A stretch of DNA of 54,031 nt from Gammaproteobacteria bacterium CG11_big_fil_rev_8_21_14_0_20_46_22. Lineage in GTDB: Bacteria > Pseudomonadota > Gammaproteobacteria > UBA12402. Shown here in pieces: positions 36,798 through 45,567 of the stretch. Position numbers and translations under genes: made by a program. Numbering within the stretch: the stretch's first letter is position 1; each line of letters opens with the position of its first letter. The DNA lies in the NCBI GenBank assembly GCA_002796245.1, contig PCWT01000065.1:1-54031 (forward strand). The letters are read 5' to 3'. The notes beneath the pieces are model-generated. The model ran no database searches, was not told the origin of the DNA, and saw nothing but the letters and a program-made list of their open reading frames with translations.

Positions 36798-36825
36798 ATT
36801 ATACAAAACCGCCATCGAGAGTAAA
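36798..36825 (-). promoter_or_regulatory. Promoter for the epimerase-manC unit
   Basis: On the minus strand, TTTACT (36825-36820), a 16-base spacer and a perfect TATAAT (36803-36798) lie about 25 bases upstream of the epimerase start. The same pair with the same spacer and a similar flank occurs before rfbF at 48699-48726. The promoter sits right at the 3' end of alr. Confidence 0.65.
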
Positions 36826-36826
36826 C

Positions 36827-37879
36827 TCAGATCGCAAGACGTGGTGAAACATGCACCAGTATCTCATACGCAATCGTGTTCGCTGACGCTGCCATTTCAG
36901 CCACATCCAAGCCCTCGCCCCAAAACATCGCAGCATCACCGATTTTCACATTACAGCCAGTGATGTCTACAGTGATCAAGTCCATAGAAACGCGCCCGAT
37001 AATTGGACAAACTTGCCCTAAAATCATGACATGCGCCGCCTCATCCAAAACACGCGACAATCCATCACCGTAGCCCACACCCAAAACCGCCACCGTCGTT
37101 TCCTTGTCGCAACGATAACGACTCCCATACCCGACATAATCGCCTGTTTTCAGCGTCTTGATCACTATAACCCTAGCATACAAAGACATAGCAGGCTTTA
37201 AACCCAATGATTTGGCGGATTGATTCTCTAGCGGCGAAGCGCCATAAAGCATAATGCCAGGCCTGAGCCAATCAAAATGAATACCCGGCAAAGCAATCAA
37301 CCCAGCAGAGTTTGCAAGGCTTCGCGGATAAGGCAAATCCTTTGTCAGAGCAAGAAAAAGATCAATCTGGGCTTGATTGCGAGGATGATCGGGTTGATCA
37401 GCATTGGCCAAGTGAGAAAATAGGACTAAATCTTTGGTGATCGCCTCAGCACGCTTTAAGGCTTCAGGAAACTCTTCGGGTAAAAAGCCCAAACGCCCCA
37501 TGCCTGTATCAATCTTCAACCACAGTGGGTACGACGCTTTAGCCTGCTCGAGTAAATCCAGCTGATAATGCGTGTGCACGACCAAGGTCAACTCATGTTC
37601 TAGCGCCAGAGCAAGTTCGTCTTCGCTTAACACTCCCGCCATTAAAACAATGGGCTGAGTAAAGCCGGCATGGCGAAGCTCTATGGCCGTGGGTAAACGA
37701 GCCACACCAAAAGCATCGGCATTCGTTAAAGCATCAGCGGTTTCGATGAGGCCATGGCCATAAGCATTAGCCTTGATCATCGCCAATACTTTAGCGGCTG
37801 GGGCATACTCTTTAACTCGACTTAGGTTATGCTCCAATGCAGATTTGTCGAGATTAATAGTCACCCACGAACTGTTCAT
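36827..37879 (-). CDS. alr: Alanine racemase
   Basis: Alr makes D-alanine for peptidoglycan. The 350-residue protein has the PLP lysine (Lys36) in MIKANAYGHG, the catalytic tyrosine region in GVGYGDGLSR, and typical LWLKIDTGMGRLGF and RPGIMLYGASPL. It overlaps dnaB by 26 bases. The dnaB-alr pairing is usual in gammaproteobacteria, so these two are ancestral chromosome rather than part of the surrounding polysaccharide locus. Confidence 0.95.
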   Translation of the reverse strand: MNSSWVTINLDKSALEHNLSRVKEYAPAAKVLAMIKANAYGHGLIETADALTNADAFGVARLPTAIELRHAGFTQPIVLMAGVLSEDELALALEHELTLVVHTHYQLDLLEQAKASYPLWLKIDTGMGRLGFLPEEFPEALKRAEAITKDLVLFSHLANADQPDHPRNQAQIDLFLALTKDLPYPRSLANSAGLIALPGIHFDWLRPGIMLYGASPLENQSAKSLGLKPAMSLYARVIVIKTLKTGDYVGYGSRYRCDKETTVAVLGVGYGDGLSRVLDEAAHVMILGQVCPIIGRVSMDLITVDITGCNVKIGDAAMFWGEGLDVAEMAASANTIAYEILVHVSPRLAI

Positions 37880-39230
37880 TCAAATAATTCTCAAACCGCG
37901 TGTACTGGCCAAGGAAAGTGAGATCCACTCTACCGATTGGTCCATTACGTTGTTTACCAATAATCACCTCAGCCTTGCCTTTTTCAGCCGTCTCCGGGTG
38001 ATACACTTCGTCTCGATATAAAAACATAATCACGTCCGCGTCTTGCTCGATGGCACCGGACTCACGCAAATCTGACATCACAGGCCGCTTGTCCGCCCGC
38101 TGCTCCAAGCTACGGTTAAGCTGGGAGCCTGCAATAATGGGCACTTTTAACTCTTTGGCCAACGCCTTTAATGAGCGCGATATCTCAGACACTTCCAGCG
38201 TGCGGTTATCCGACATGCCTGGCACCGTCATCAGCTGCAAATAGTCGACCAAAATCAAACCTAACTGACCATGATCTTTGGCCACACGACGCGAACGAGA
38301 GCGCATCTCCGATGGTGTTAAGCCTGCCGTATCATCGATAAACATGGGCGCTTTCGACAAAATGCTCATGGCCGAAGAAATTCTCGGCCAATCATCATCA
38401 TTCAAACGACCTGTGCGTAATTTGTGCTGATCGATCCGCCCCAGTGAAGACAAGCAACGCGTGGCCAAAGAATGGCCTGGCATCTCAAGACTGAAGACCA
38501 ACACTGGCAGGCCCGCCTTCACACAAACATGCTCACCGATATTCATCATAAAGGTGGTTTTACCCATGGAAGGTCGGCCGGCGACAATAATCAAATCGGA
38601 CGGCTGAAGACCGGCTGTCATTTCATCTAAATCCGTAAACCCGGTTGGGGCCCCCGTGATCGGGTTCTTCGAATGATACAGGGTATCGATACGGTCAACC
38701 GCCTCGGCCAATAACGGCTTAATGCTTTGTGGACCACCGCGGCTGGGGCCTTGCTCGGCAATCGCAAACACTTTACGCTCGGCTTCATCAAGGACTTCAT
38801 GGCTGGCACGCCCTTGAGGGTTATATGCGGTGTTAGCTATATCCCCGGAAACCATAATAAGTTGGCGCATAACCGAGCGCTCACGCACGATTTCCGCATA
38901 GGCGCCCACGTTAGCCACGCTCGGCGTATTATTAGCAAGATTAAAGAGATAGGATTCACCGCCGGCACTTTCAAGCTGCTTTTTAGCTTTTAATAGATCC
39001 GCAACCGTGAGCACATCGAGCGGGCGCTCACGCTGAGTTAGCTCCTGCATGGCCTCAAAAATAACGCGGTGTTTAGCCAAGTAAAAGTCTTCGGCACAGA
39101 GGTGCTCGACCACACGATCCCAGGTGTTGGCATCAATCATCACCCCGCCTAGAACCGACTGCTCAGCCTCCAATGAATGCGGTGGCGTCTTGATCGATTG
39201 GAGCTGTTTTTCAGTGACGTCTTGGATCAT
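37854..39230 (-). CDS. dnaB: Replicative DNA helicase
   Basis: DnaB unwinds DNA at the replication fork. From the ATG at 39230 (MIQDVTEKQ) the protein has 458 residues, with the N-terminal domain PPHSLEAEQSVLGGVMID, Walker A GRPSMGKTTFMMNI, Walker B LILVDYLQLM and GSQLNRSLEQRADKRPVMSDLRESGAIEQD. There is no intein. It has its own promoter at 39255-39284. Its position inside the polysaccharide locus is unusual. Confidence 0.97.
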   Translation of the reverse strand: MIQDVTEKQLQSIKTPPHSLEAEQSVLGGVMIDANTWDRVVEHLCAEDFYLAKHRVIFEAMQELTQRERPLDVLTVADLLKAKKQLESAGGESYLFNLANNTPSVANVGAYAEIVRERSVMRQLIMVSGDIANTAYNPQGRASHEVLDEAERKVFAIAEQGPSRGGPQSIKPLLAEAVDRIDTLYHSKNPITGAPTGFTDLDEMTAGLQPSDLIIVAGRPSMGKTTFMMNIGEHVCVKAGLPVLVFSLEMPGHSLATRCLSSLGRIDQHKLRTGRLNDDDWPRISSAMSILSKAPMFIDDTAGLTPSEMRSRSRRVAKDHGQLGLILVDYLQLMTVPGMSDNRTLEVSEISRSLKALAKELKVPIIAGSQLNRSLEQRADKRPVMSDLRESGAIEQDADVIMFLYRDEVYHPETAEKGKAEVIIGKQRNGPIGRVDLTFLGQYTRFENYLNEQFVGDY

Positions 39231-39254
39231 GGGATTCCCCGCTTGATGGCCCGG

Positions 39255-39284
39255 ACTATAGCAAGCTTTGGGCAGCGGATGCAA
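39255..39284 (-). promoter_or_regulatory. Promoter for dnaB-alr
   Basis: On the minus strand, TTGCAT (39284-39279) and TATAGT (39260-39255) are 18 bases apart, about 25 bases upstream of the dnaB ATG. It follows the terminator of the upstream glycosyltransferase gene. Confidence 0.55.
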
Positions 39285-39310
39285 ACACTAGGGCGCATCA
39301 AAACTTGAGC

Positions 39311-39332
39311 AAAAAAACAGCAGGCCTGCTTG
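39311..39332 (-). terminator. Terminator after the glycosyltransferase upstream of dnaB
   Basis: The minus strand has the palindrome AGCAGGCCTGCT (39330-39319) flanked by complementary AAC/GTT, followed by a run of seven T. It ends 10 bases after the glycosyltransferase stop and isolates dnaB from the polysaccharide transcript. Confidence 0.6.
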
Positions 39333-39341
39333 TTCAAATCG

Positions 39342-40361
39342 TTACAAAACAGAGCGCAGTATTTTGGCCATTTTTTGGGACAGGACCTCCAAAGAAAAGC
39401 GTTCAGAAATAAGCTGATAGCCATTCTGGCCGAGTTTTGACCCCAGGCTCGCGTCATCAAATAGCGCAATTAATGTTGACACCCACTCATCTTCATTAGC
39501 TGCAGAAAATCCGCACTCAGCCAGCGACAAAACCTCTGCATTCATACCAACAGGTGAAACAACAACAGGAAGGCGAGAAGCCATATAAGAAAGCATTTTG
39601 TAGCTGCACTTACCCCTCTCCCACAAACCATCAATCAAAGGCATAATCCCGACAGAAAATCCCTGTATAAAAGCTGCCTCTCCAGCTGGAGACCATTTCT
39701 GAAAAACGACTCTATCACTATTCAAAGACTTAAATTCGGGCGCCTTATCCGACATGACATGAAAGTGTATGCGGCGATCATGCTCCAGCAACTTTTTCAA
39801 AGCCCCCTCAATTTCGTAGAGGTATTTAAAGCCACCAGAACTGCCACTCCAGCCCACAACGAATTTATCAGATTTCCCTGTAGGAGGCTCAACAGAGTTG
39901 GCTTGATAAAAATCCATATCAATCGCTGTCGGCAAAATCTCAATGCGCGGATTAATTTTAGAAAAATACTCAGCAAGAAAACTATTTCCACAAATAACAG
40001 TACTAGCTAAAGCAGCATTTTTCTGCACAGAAGCCTCGCCGTTTAACCAAATAGCATCATCAACATCCAAAATCATCGGCTTTTTAAACCATGGTTCAAC
40101 GGTTGAAAACTTAGAAATAAAGTGTCTCTGCACAAAACTGACATCACAAGTATAACTAAGTGGAATATTAGCAAGTCCTTCAAGTAGTTTAGCCCCACCC
40201 CAAACAGGCTGAAGCAGCTTGCTCGAAGGCGGATAAGCATCTAAGAGCCCTTTTGAAAGAAGCACGCTAATGCCCTGCCTGTCGAGATAAGGGATGTACT
40301 GCAATATTCTATGACGGGAGCTTGGGATGGATTGACCTAAATGGGATGCAAATAATTTCAT
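39342..40361 (-). CDS. Glycosyltransferase, GT4-like
   Basis: The 339-residue protein has the two-domain layout of GT-B enzymes. The N-terminal part includes SRHRILQYIPYLDRQGISV. The C-terminal domain includes VGWSGSSGGFKYL, then CSYKMLSYMASRLPVVVSPVGMNAEV, which matches the nucleotide-sugar site of GT4 enzymes (K(x)nE region replaced by KMLSYMA). It likely adds one sugar of the polysaccharide repeat at the cytosolic face. Donor and linkage cannot be predicted. It is the last gene before the terminator at 39311. Confidence 0.75.
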   Translation of the reverse strand: MKLFASHLGQSIPSSRHRILQYIPYLDRQGISVLLSKGLLDAYPPSSKLLQPVWGGAKLLEGLANIPLSYTCDVSFVQRHFISKFSTVEPWFKKPMILDVDDAIWLNGEASVQKNAALASTVICGNSFLAEYFSKINPRIEILPTAIDMDFYQANSVEPPTGKSDKFVVGWSGSSGGFKYLYEIEGALKKLLEHDRRIHFHVMSDKAPEFKSLNSDRVVFQKWSPAGEAAFIQGFSVGIMPLIDGLWERGKCSYKMLSYMASRLPVVVSPVGMNAEVLSLAECGFSAANEDEWVSTLIALFDDASLGSKLGQNGYQLISERFSLEVLSQKMAKILRSVL

Positions 40362-40448
40362 GATATTATGACGTATATTAAAAAAGATAGAGTGAAACTA
40401 ACACTAGAAAAAACTTTTGACAAGAGAAAATCAAAACTCAAAAAAACA

Positions 40449-41627
40449 TCAAGGAGACTCACCGAGAAAACGAGCACGCAACACAAGAAACCCTCTCGCC
40501 CCGAGCAACAATAGAATCCAAAAGCTTAAAAACCCATGTCGCATCGCTGTTCCATAGTTTGATGTGCCGATAGAATACACCAGCGAAATCAAAACAAAAA
40601 GAAGAAGTAAGATAAGCACAGCATCTCTTATGGTCTCATTTTTTTCAAAAAAATAGCTGGCCAGAGAAAAAATCAATAGCACAAGAGTAAGAACACCAAA
40701 CAGTGAAAAATACAGCGACAGGCCATCATCAATCTTCCACAAAAAAGGATAGAACAAATAATAAAGCCAGCCCAATAGAACCGAGAAGTAGGTTCCTTGA
40801 GAAGCAAACGGAGGATAAGCCGTGTTCGCAAGGGAAACTTTAGAGGAGTAATCCAGCGCCATAGTGACAAAACCCTGCTTTAAGGCAAGAAAACAATAAA
40901 ATGCAAAGTATGAAAAGACAAGAAGACAAAGTAAAATAAAAATTTGCTTACCAAAAGGCGTTCTTCCCGAACCGGAAAAAAACCCGGGAATAACCAAAGC
41001 AAAAAGCAAAATAAAAAGCAATACCGCCGCGATCAAAACACCAACATGCCAAACACCCGCCAACACAAATAAAAGCACAGCCAAAATAAAATAAAAAAAG
41101 TTTTTATTTTCATTCCAGGTTAACAAGCTAAATGCGGCCAGCATAGTAAACATCAACTGAATCCCCTCCCTAAATACTCCCGTTGAAATAACCAAGAGGT
41201 GAGGAGTTAGGGAAAACAGTAGCAATGCAAGCTTCAAATAAAACTCATCCCCAGCCGTAAAGCCTAGTTTTTCGGCTATTTTAATCAACAGAAAAGCTGA
41301 AATAAGCCAGAATAGAACGCTCGACAATTGCGCCAACAGCAGAATGTTACTTGTGAAAAATGAATAGTCATATAGAACAGATAAAAAATAAGCGTAGTAC
41401 TGAGCACCATTCCCCAAGCCCGTATCTAAAAAGCCAACATTAGAATAGAAAAGCGCATTAATTAAGAAATCTTTCGGATCACTGGTCGACATTGGCGGAA
41501 TAGCATAGAAGTAGGTATTAATAACCAGCAACAAAAGGTGAAAAAAAAGGCAGTAGGCAATGATATGCCTATAAGTAGGTGGGAATCTAAAAAAAACCAC
41601 CCCCAGAAGCAATATAATCAAAAACAA
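40449..41627 (-). CDS. Probable polysaccharide polymerase (Wzy-like), multi-span membrane protein
   Basis: The 392-residue protein is almost entirely hydrophobic with about ten membrane segments, and has a larger polar loop near residues 255-285 (LDYSSKVSLANTAYPPFASQGTY). The end NYGTAMRHGFLSFWILLLLGA is like EpsG/Wzy polymerases, where an Arg-His pair before the last helix is common. No signature is decisive, as usual for Wzy. A TTG start at 41627 is supported by AGGAG 6 bases upstream. The base composition is clearly AT-richer than the housekeeping genes, as often in O-antigen loci. Its place next to wzx and glycosyltransferases supports the role. Confidence 0.65.
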   Translation of the reverse strand: MFLIILLLGVVFFRFPPTYRHIIAYCLFFHLLLLVINTYFYAIPPMSTSDPKDFLINALFYSNVGFLDTGLGNGAQYYAYFLSVLYDYSFFTSNILLLAQLSSVLFWLISAFLLIKIAEKLGFTAGDEFYLKLALLLFSLTPHLLVISTGVFREGIQLMFTMLAAFSLLTWNENKNFFYFILAVLLFVLAGVWHVGVLIAAVLLFILLFALVIPGFFSGSGRTPFGKQIFILLCLLVFSYFAFYCFLALKQGFVTMALDYSSKVSLANTAYPPFASQGTYFSVLLGWLYYLFYPFLWKIDDGLSLYFSLFGVLTLVLLIFSLASYFFEKNETIRDAVLILLLLFVLISLVYSIGTSNYGTAMRHGFLSFWILLLLGARGFLVLRARFLGESP

Positions 41628-41721
41628 AAAATGCTCCTAAGCCTGACCAAAAAAATAAAAGATGCCAAAAAAAAATCTCCTAATAAGCCAATCAAATTGG
41701 ATAAATGCCCGCAAAAAATAT

Positions 41722-42609
41722 TCAAAACTTTTCATATTTTTTTACAGTGACATAACCCCTATAAAAACAAAGCCTTAAGATCTCCGAAGCTATATTTAAG
41801 AGCCTAAAGCGACTAAAATCGAGAAAAAACATCAGTCGAATATGAAGCGGACAAGCAACTGAGCGTATTATCTCAAGCCTAATTTTTTTTACGTCACTCA
41901 TCATCGAGAGAGCCGTATCAGGATTCCTTGATTCGTTAACAAAAACCCTATAATAGCCAAGAGACTTCTTTTGATATCGCATCATATTGAAACCTGCCCG
42001 AAGCAGCTTCACATAAAAATTATAATCTGCAACCCAAGTATCTTGATCATAGCCACCCACACTTAAAAAACTAGATTTTCGACAAACAAAACCTACCTGA
42101 TACACCTGATTACTAACAGCCATAGATTCGAGGGTTACGCTGCGAATAGGCGCGCAAAAAAAATGGCACAAGTAAGAAAAGAAATTAGCTGCTTTACAGT
42201 AAAGGGTCATCTTCTCAGAAAGAACAGTCGGCATAATGCCAAATGCATCGCAACAATTGTATGTATCGATCAGCTCAAGCACTTTTTCAACATAGTCGTT
42301 AGCCAGAAAATCATCATCGTGCAAAAGAGCTACCCATTCCGTACCAGCCAAATGATAGCAACGATTAATATTGCCATACATACCCAGATTCTCTGGGTTT
42401 TTATAGTACGTCAAGTTCGAGACATTCCCGTAATGCTCAAGAAGCAAGCGTCCAGCGGCTCCATTTTTATCCGTATCATTATCAACAACAATAACCCGAT
42501 AATCGCGACTTGTCTCCTGAGCAAGCGCGCTATCTAGAGCAGCTTTTAAAAGCTTTTCACGCTTATAAGTCGGGATTGCAATCGTCAAGCTGGGTTTATT
42601 TTTCATCAT
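41722..42609 (-). CDS. Glycosyltransferase family 2
   Basis: This GT-A enzyme of 295 residues starts SLTIAIPTYKREKLLKAALDSAL, followed by VIVVDNDTDKNG and the metal-binding DxD-type motif WVALLHDDDFL. A typical VGGYDQDTWVADYNFYVKLL segment lies in the acceptor half. The ATG at 42609 is preferred; a GTG four codons earlier overlaps the wzx stop. It should transfer a sugar onto the lipid-linked repeat unit in the cytosol. Confidence 0.88.
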   Translation of the reverse strand: MMKNKPSLTIAIPTYKREKLLKAALDSALAQETSRDYRVIVVDNDTDKNGAAGRLLLEHYGNVSNLTYYKNPENLGMYGNINRCYHLAGTEWVALLHDDDFLANDYVEKVLELIDTYNCCDAFGIMPTVLSEKMTLYCKAANFFSYLCHFFCAPIRSVTLESMAVSNQVYQVGFVCRKSSFLSVGGYDQDTWVADYNFYVKLLRAGFNMMRYQKKSLGYYRVFVNESRNPDTALSMMSDVKKIRLEIIRSVACPLHIRLMFFLDFSRFRLLNIASEILRLCFYRGYVTVKKYEKF

Positions 42610-42620
42610 GCCAGGCCCCA

Positions 42621-44105
42621 CTAAATCAATCTTAAGCGCAAAAGAGCATTATAAAGATAACGTCTCTCAGCCCTACCAAACAGAGTAAACAATAGGGTTA
42701 AGATAAGAGAAAGCGCTGAAACCAAGAGTATATTCAAAATCGGAAAACTAAAAACATCCCCAGCCTTGTTAAGAACCAAAATTTGAAACAAAAAGCAAGA
42801 AGCGCATTGAAAGAAAATAAGAAAGTACCGACGGAACGAATAGCGCAGCTTTGAGACAGAGACAAAAACAGCATACCAATTGTTTGTGAGAAGCTGAGAA
42901 ATAACTATACCAAGAGCTGCGCCAACCACACCGAACTTCACAATAAAAAAATAAGACAATACAAGGTTAATGGCGCCAGAAATTAGGGCTACCAGGCCAA
43001 ACTTGACGTAACCATACGCCATAACCATTTGAGCACAAAAAACATGATTCACCTCAAGCAAGCCTGTTATCAGCATTAAAGACAGGGCGACCGGCTGAAA
43101 CCTAAGCTCACCCAACCAAACCTGAGCTATTGATTTTTGGCAAACAAAGATAATCACACACAAAAAAACAGCTGTTAACAATGAATATTTAAGCCCCCAA
43201 GAAAACAACTCATGGATTTTCTCAAAATTACCCTGCCCTTTAAAATGCGAAACCATTGGAATAAGCGGTTGAGCCATGACGCTAGAAACCATCAGAACGC
43301 CGGTGACAAGCATAGAAATAACCGAAAAAGCAGTAACACTTGAAGGGCCGCTCAAACGAAACAGTAGCAATGGCGCAGCCTGAAAAATTAGCATTGTACC
43401 CAGGGACATAATACTCCACTGAATACACACAGGATAAATCCTGTAAAAGACGGCCTTATTGACTCTTAAACGCAGCCTTGCCCGATATACTCGCTTACTA
43501 TAGCAATAAGAAACAATAAAAAGAAACGCATACCTTAACAGATATGCAATTGACAAGCCGAGTAAACCTGCACCCAAGAACAAAAACAGTATAGCCAACA
43601 CGAGACCAATGAGAACGCCAGCCATCTCAAATAATTTCGCAGTAGAAACATTTTTCATTCCGTACATAAGTGAAAGATGCGGGTTGCACTGAAGCCTAAG
43701 CAAGATACTTATCGAAAAAAAGACGAACGACAAAGAAAACGCCGTGAGATGGCCAGAAGTTCGCGGGAAAGAATGAATAATATAAGCATACAATGAAGCT
43801 AGCAGAAAAATAGCAAAAAAAGCGATAACTTGAACAAGACTAAAAACCGTTGAGTATAAGTTTTCAAGCCTGTACTTAGGCTGGACTTTATAACTTGCAA
43901 AACCAATCTCACGACTCAAGGATGGCCCCAGCCCAAAATCACAAAAAGTCATAAAGGTAAAAACACTTAAATACAAAAACCATATACCCGTATCAACGTG
44001 ACCGAGGTCCCTGACCACAAAAAAAGAAAGCACAAAACCGCTTAATGTTGAAACTGACATTTGCAAGAAGCTTGATAATGCTCCAAGGGCAATAAAACTC
44101 TTCAC
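42621..44105 (-). CDS. wzx: Polysaccharide flippase (Wzx/MATE-like)
   Basis: The 494-residue protein has about 12-14 membrane helices and the common N-terminal features of the family (STLSGFVLSFFVVRDLGHVDTGIWFL, FCDFGLGPSLSREIG). It would flip the undecaprenyl-linked repeat unit across the inner membrane. The GTG start overlaps the stop of the upstream SDR gene (GTGA), indicating coupled translation. The gene is AT-rich. Confidence 0.85.
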   Translation of the reverse strand: MKSFIALGALSSFLQMSVSTLSGFVLSFFVVRDLGHVDTGIWFLYLSVFTFMTFCDFGLGPSLSREIGFASYKVQPKYRLENLYSTVFSLVQVIAFFAIFLLASLYAYIIHSFPRTSGHLTAFSLSFVFFSISILLRLQCNPHLSLMYGMKNVSTAKLFEMAGVLIGLVLAILFLFLGAGLLGLSIAYLLRYAFLFIVSYCYSKRVYRARLRLRVNKAVFYRIYPVCIQWSIMSLGTMLIFQAAPLLLFRLSGPSSVTAFSVISMLVTGVLMVSSVMAQPLIPMVSHFKGQGNFEKIHELFSWGLKYSLLTAVFLCVIIFVCQKSIAQVWLGELRFQPVALSLMLITGLLEVNHVFCAQMVMAYGYVKFGLVALISGAINLVLSYFFIVKFGVVGAALGIVISQLLTNNWYAVFVSVSKLRYSFRRYFLIFFQCASCFLFQILVLNKAGDVFSFPILNILLVSALSLILTLLFTLFGRAERRYLYNALLRLRLI

Positions 44106-44977
44106 TCCAAGCCCTCAGGAAAAACATGGCGCGCGGACCAATCATCGAGGGTTCTGAAGTTAGACCACAACTCCATGACCTCTCGATCTCGATAAGAGCG
44201 CCCTCCCCAGACAATGTTTAGCTTTTTGTTAAAATGTTTCTCATAACGACTGACGACCTCCTTCAAGGTCATCGGCTTTCGAGTAGAAACCCCAAACTCT
44301 TGATAGGAACCTTGCTTTAGCTGGCCCAGCTTTTCTAACGCGACAAATATTGCACTCACAACATCATCAACATGAACTAAGTCCAACTTTTGCCCCCCCG
44401 GCGACATTAAAAGTTCTTCACCGGTACTAGCGACTCGCCCCAGAAGATGAACAAGCTTTTTTCGAGGATCGCCAGTACCATAGGTATCAAATAGCTTCAA
44501 AGTAATACACGAAAACTGCCTAGCACTCACATAATATTTGATCAAATCCACAAAGGCCTGCTTTGTCGCAGCATAAAAACAAACCGGATCATATTCACGA
44601 TTCATATAGTGCTGCCAGCTTGTACCTATATTGATGAGCTTGGTCACACCACAACCAGACATTGCCTCCAATAGATGAGCACCGAACAAAACATTTGAAT
44701 TGATAAGAGAGGTAATGTCTTCAGGTTTATGCTCAGCAATAAAGTGAGAGGCAACATGCACCACCGCAGTCGCATGAAAATCAGAAATTACCTGGGACAA
44801 GCTTTCAAGAGTTCCGTCGTATACACAAAACTCTACACGTTCACGCACCTGCGCTAGCAAGGTAAGATCAGACCCCTTCCTAATTATGCACAAAATAGAG
44901 TTGCCGCATGCAGCAAGTGACTTTACAAGAGAAGAGCCAATGTAGCCTGTTGAACCAGTAACAATATAATTTGCCAT
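44102..44977 (-). CDS. SDR-family nucleotide-sugar reductase (CDP-3,6-dideoxyhexose synthase candidate)
   Basis: The 291-residue protein has the NAD(P) motif VTGSTGYIGSSLVKSL, the catalytic YAATK, and LKLFDTYGTGDPRKKLVHLL. Its size and features suit 4-ketoreductases such as RfbJ (CDP-abequose synthase) or AscF (CDP-ascarylose synthase). It sits directly after the RmlC-like epimerase and before wzx, in the position of ascF in the Yersinia ascarylose cluster. I infer that it reduces the C4 keto group of a CDP-3,6-dideoxy-4-hexulose. An alternative role as a generic C4 epimerase/reductase for another sugar cannot be ruled out. Confidence 0.75.
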   Translation of the reverse strand: MANYIVTGSTGYIGSSLVKSLAACGNSILCIIRKGSDLTLLAQVRERVEFCVYDGTLESLSQVISDFHATAVVHVASHFIAEHKPEDITSLINSNVLFGAHLLEAMSGCGVTKLINIGTSWQHYMNREYDPVCFYAATKQAFVDLIKYYVSARQFSCITLKLFDTYGTGDPRKKLVHLLGRVASTGEELLMSPGGQKLDLVHVDDVVSAIFVALEKLGQLKQGSYQEFGVSTRKPMTLKEVVSRYEKHFNKKLNIVWGGRSYRDREVMELWSNFRTLDDWSARHVFPEGLE

Positions 44978-44991
44978 ATCTACCCAGCCAT

Positions 44992-45543
44992 TTAAAAAGG
45001 TGAATTAAACTCGCTAAAATAAGGATGCTGCTGATCCCTCTCAGAAATAATCGGCAAAGGGAGCTCATCGCCACGAGAAAACAGTTGCTCACAAGATTTC
45101 CAGTGCAGCCCAACATCTGCTTTGGGAGCATACACCGATGTGGTTTTATAGACCATGATCGCTAAATCACTTAAGACCAGAAATCCGTGGGCAAAACCTT
45201 TAGGCAAATACAGTATATTGGCCTTGTCTTCACTTAGAATTAAAGACCTAGCTTGGCCAAAAGTAACTGAGTTTTTTCGCAAATCTAAGAAAACATCTAA
45301 AACTTCGCCCGATAAACAATAAACAAGTTTTTCATGATCATGCGGCGGCAGCTGAAAATGAAGCCCCCTTAAAACATTTTTCTTCGAAACAGAGTAATAC
45401 TCTTCTTGAAAATCAAAACCCTCAATACCGTTATCAGCATACTCTTGGGCGTGGAATGTTTTAACGAAAGAGCCGCGGACGTCAGTAGAAACTTGGGGGG
45501 TAATTTCAAAAACGCCCGGAAGATCTATTGAGCAAAACTTCAT
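44992..45543 (-). CDS. RmlC-like nucleotide-sugar 3,5-epimerase (AscE candidate)
   Basis: This cupin-fold protein of 183 residues keeps all the main RmlC active-site residues: His62 in VLRGLHFQ, Lys72, Tyr132 in VYKTT and Tyr138. GFAHGFL is also conserved. It should epimerise C5 (and perhaps C3) of a 4-keto sugar. No rmlA, rmlB or rmlD genes lie nearby. The neighbours instead make a CDP-4-keto-6-deoxy sugar, so the likely substrate is a CDP-linked 4-hexulose, as for AscE. Confidence 0.85.
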   Translation of the reverse strand: MKFCSIDLPGVFEITPQVSTDVRGSFVKTFHAQEYADNGIEGFDFQEEYYSVSKKNVLRGLHFQLPPHDHEKLVYCLSGEVLDVFLDLRKNSVTFGQARSLILSEDKANILYLPKGFAHGFLVLSDLAIMVYKTTSVYAPKADVGLHWKSCEQLFSRGDELPLPIISERDQQHPYFSEFNSPF

Positions 45544-45567
45544 TTTGACCTCCCTGCCTTAAGCGAA

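Noticed and set aside
40373-40448. Extra small gene between the glycosyltransferase and the Wzy-like gene
   Set aside because: The gap is AT-rich with stops in every frame.
44992-45543. dTDP-rhamnose pathway gene rmlC
   Set aside because: The family fits, but rmlA, rmlB and rmlD are missing and the neighbours use CDP sugars, so an AscE-like role is favoured.
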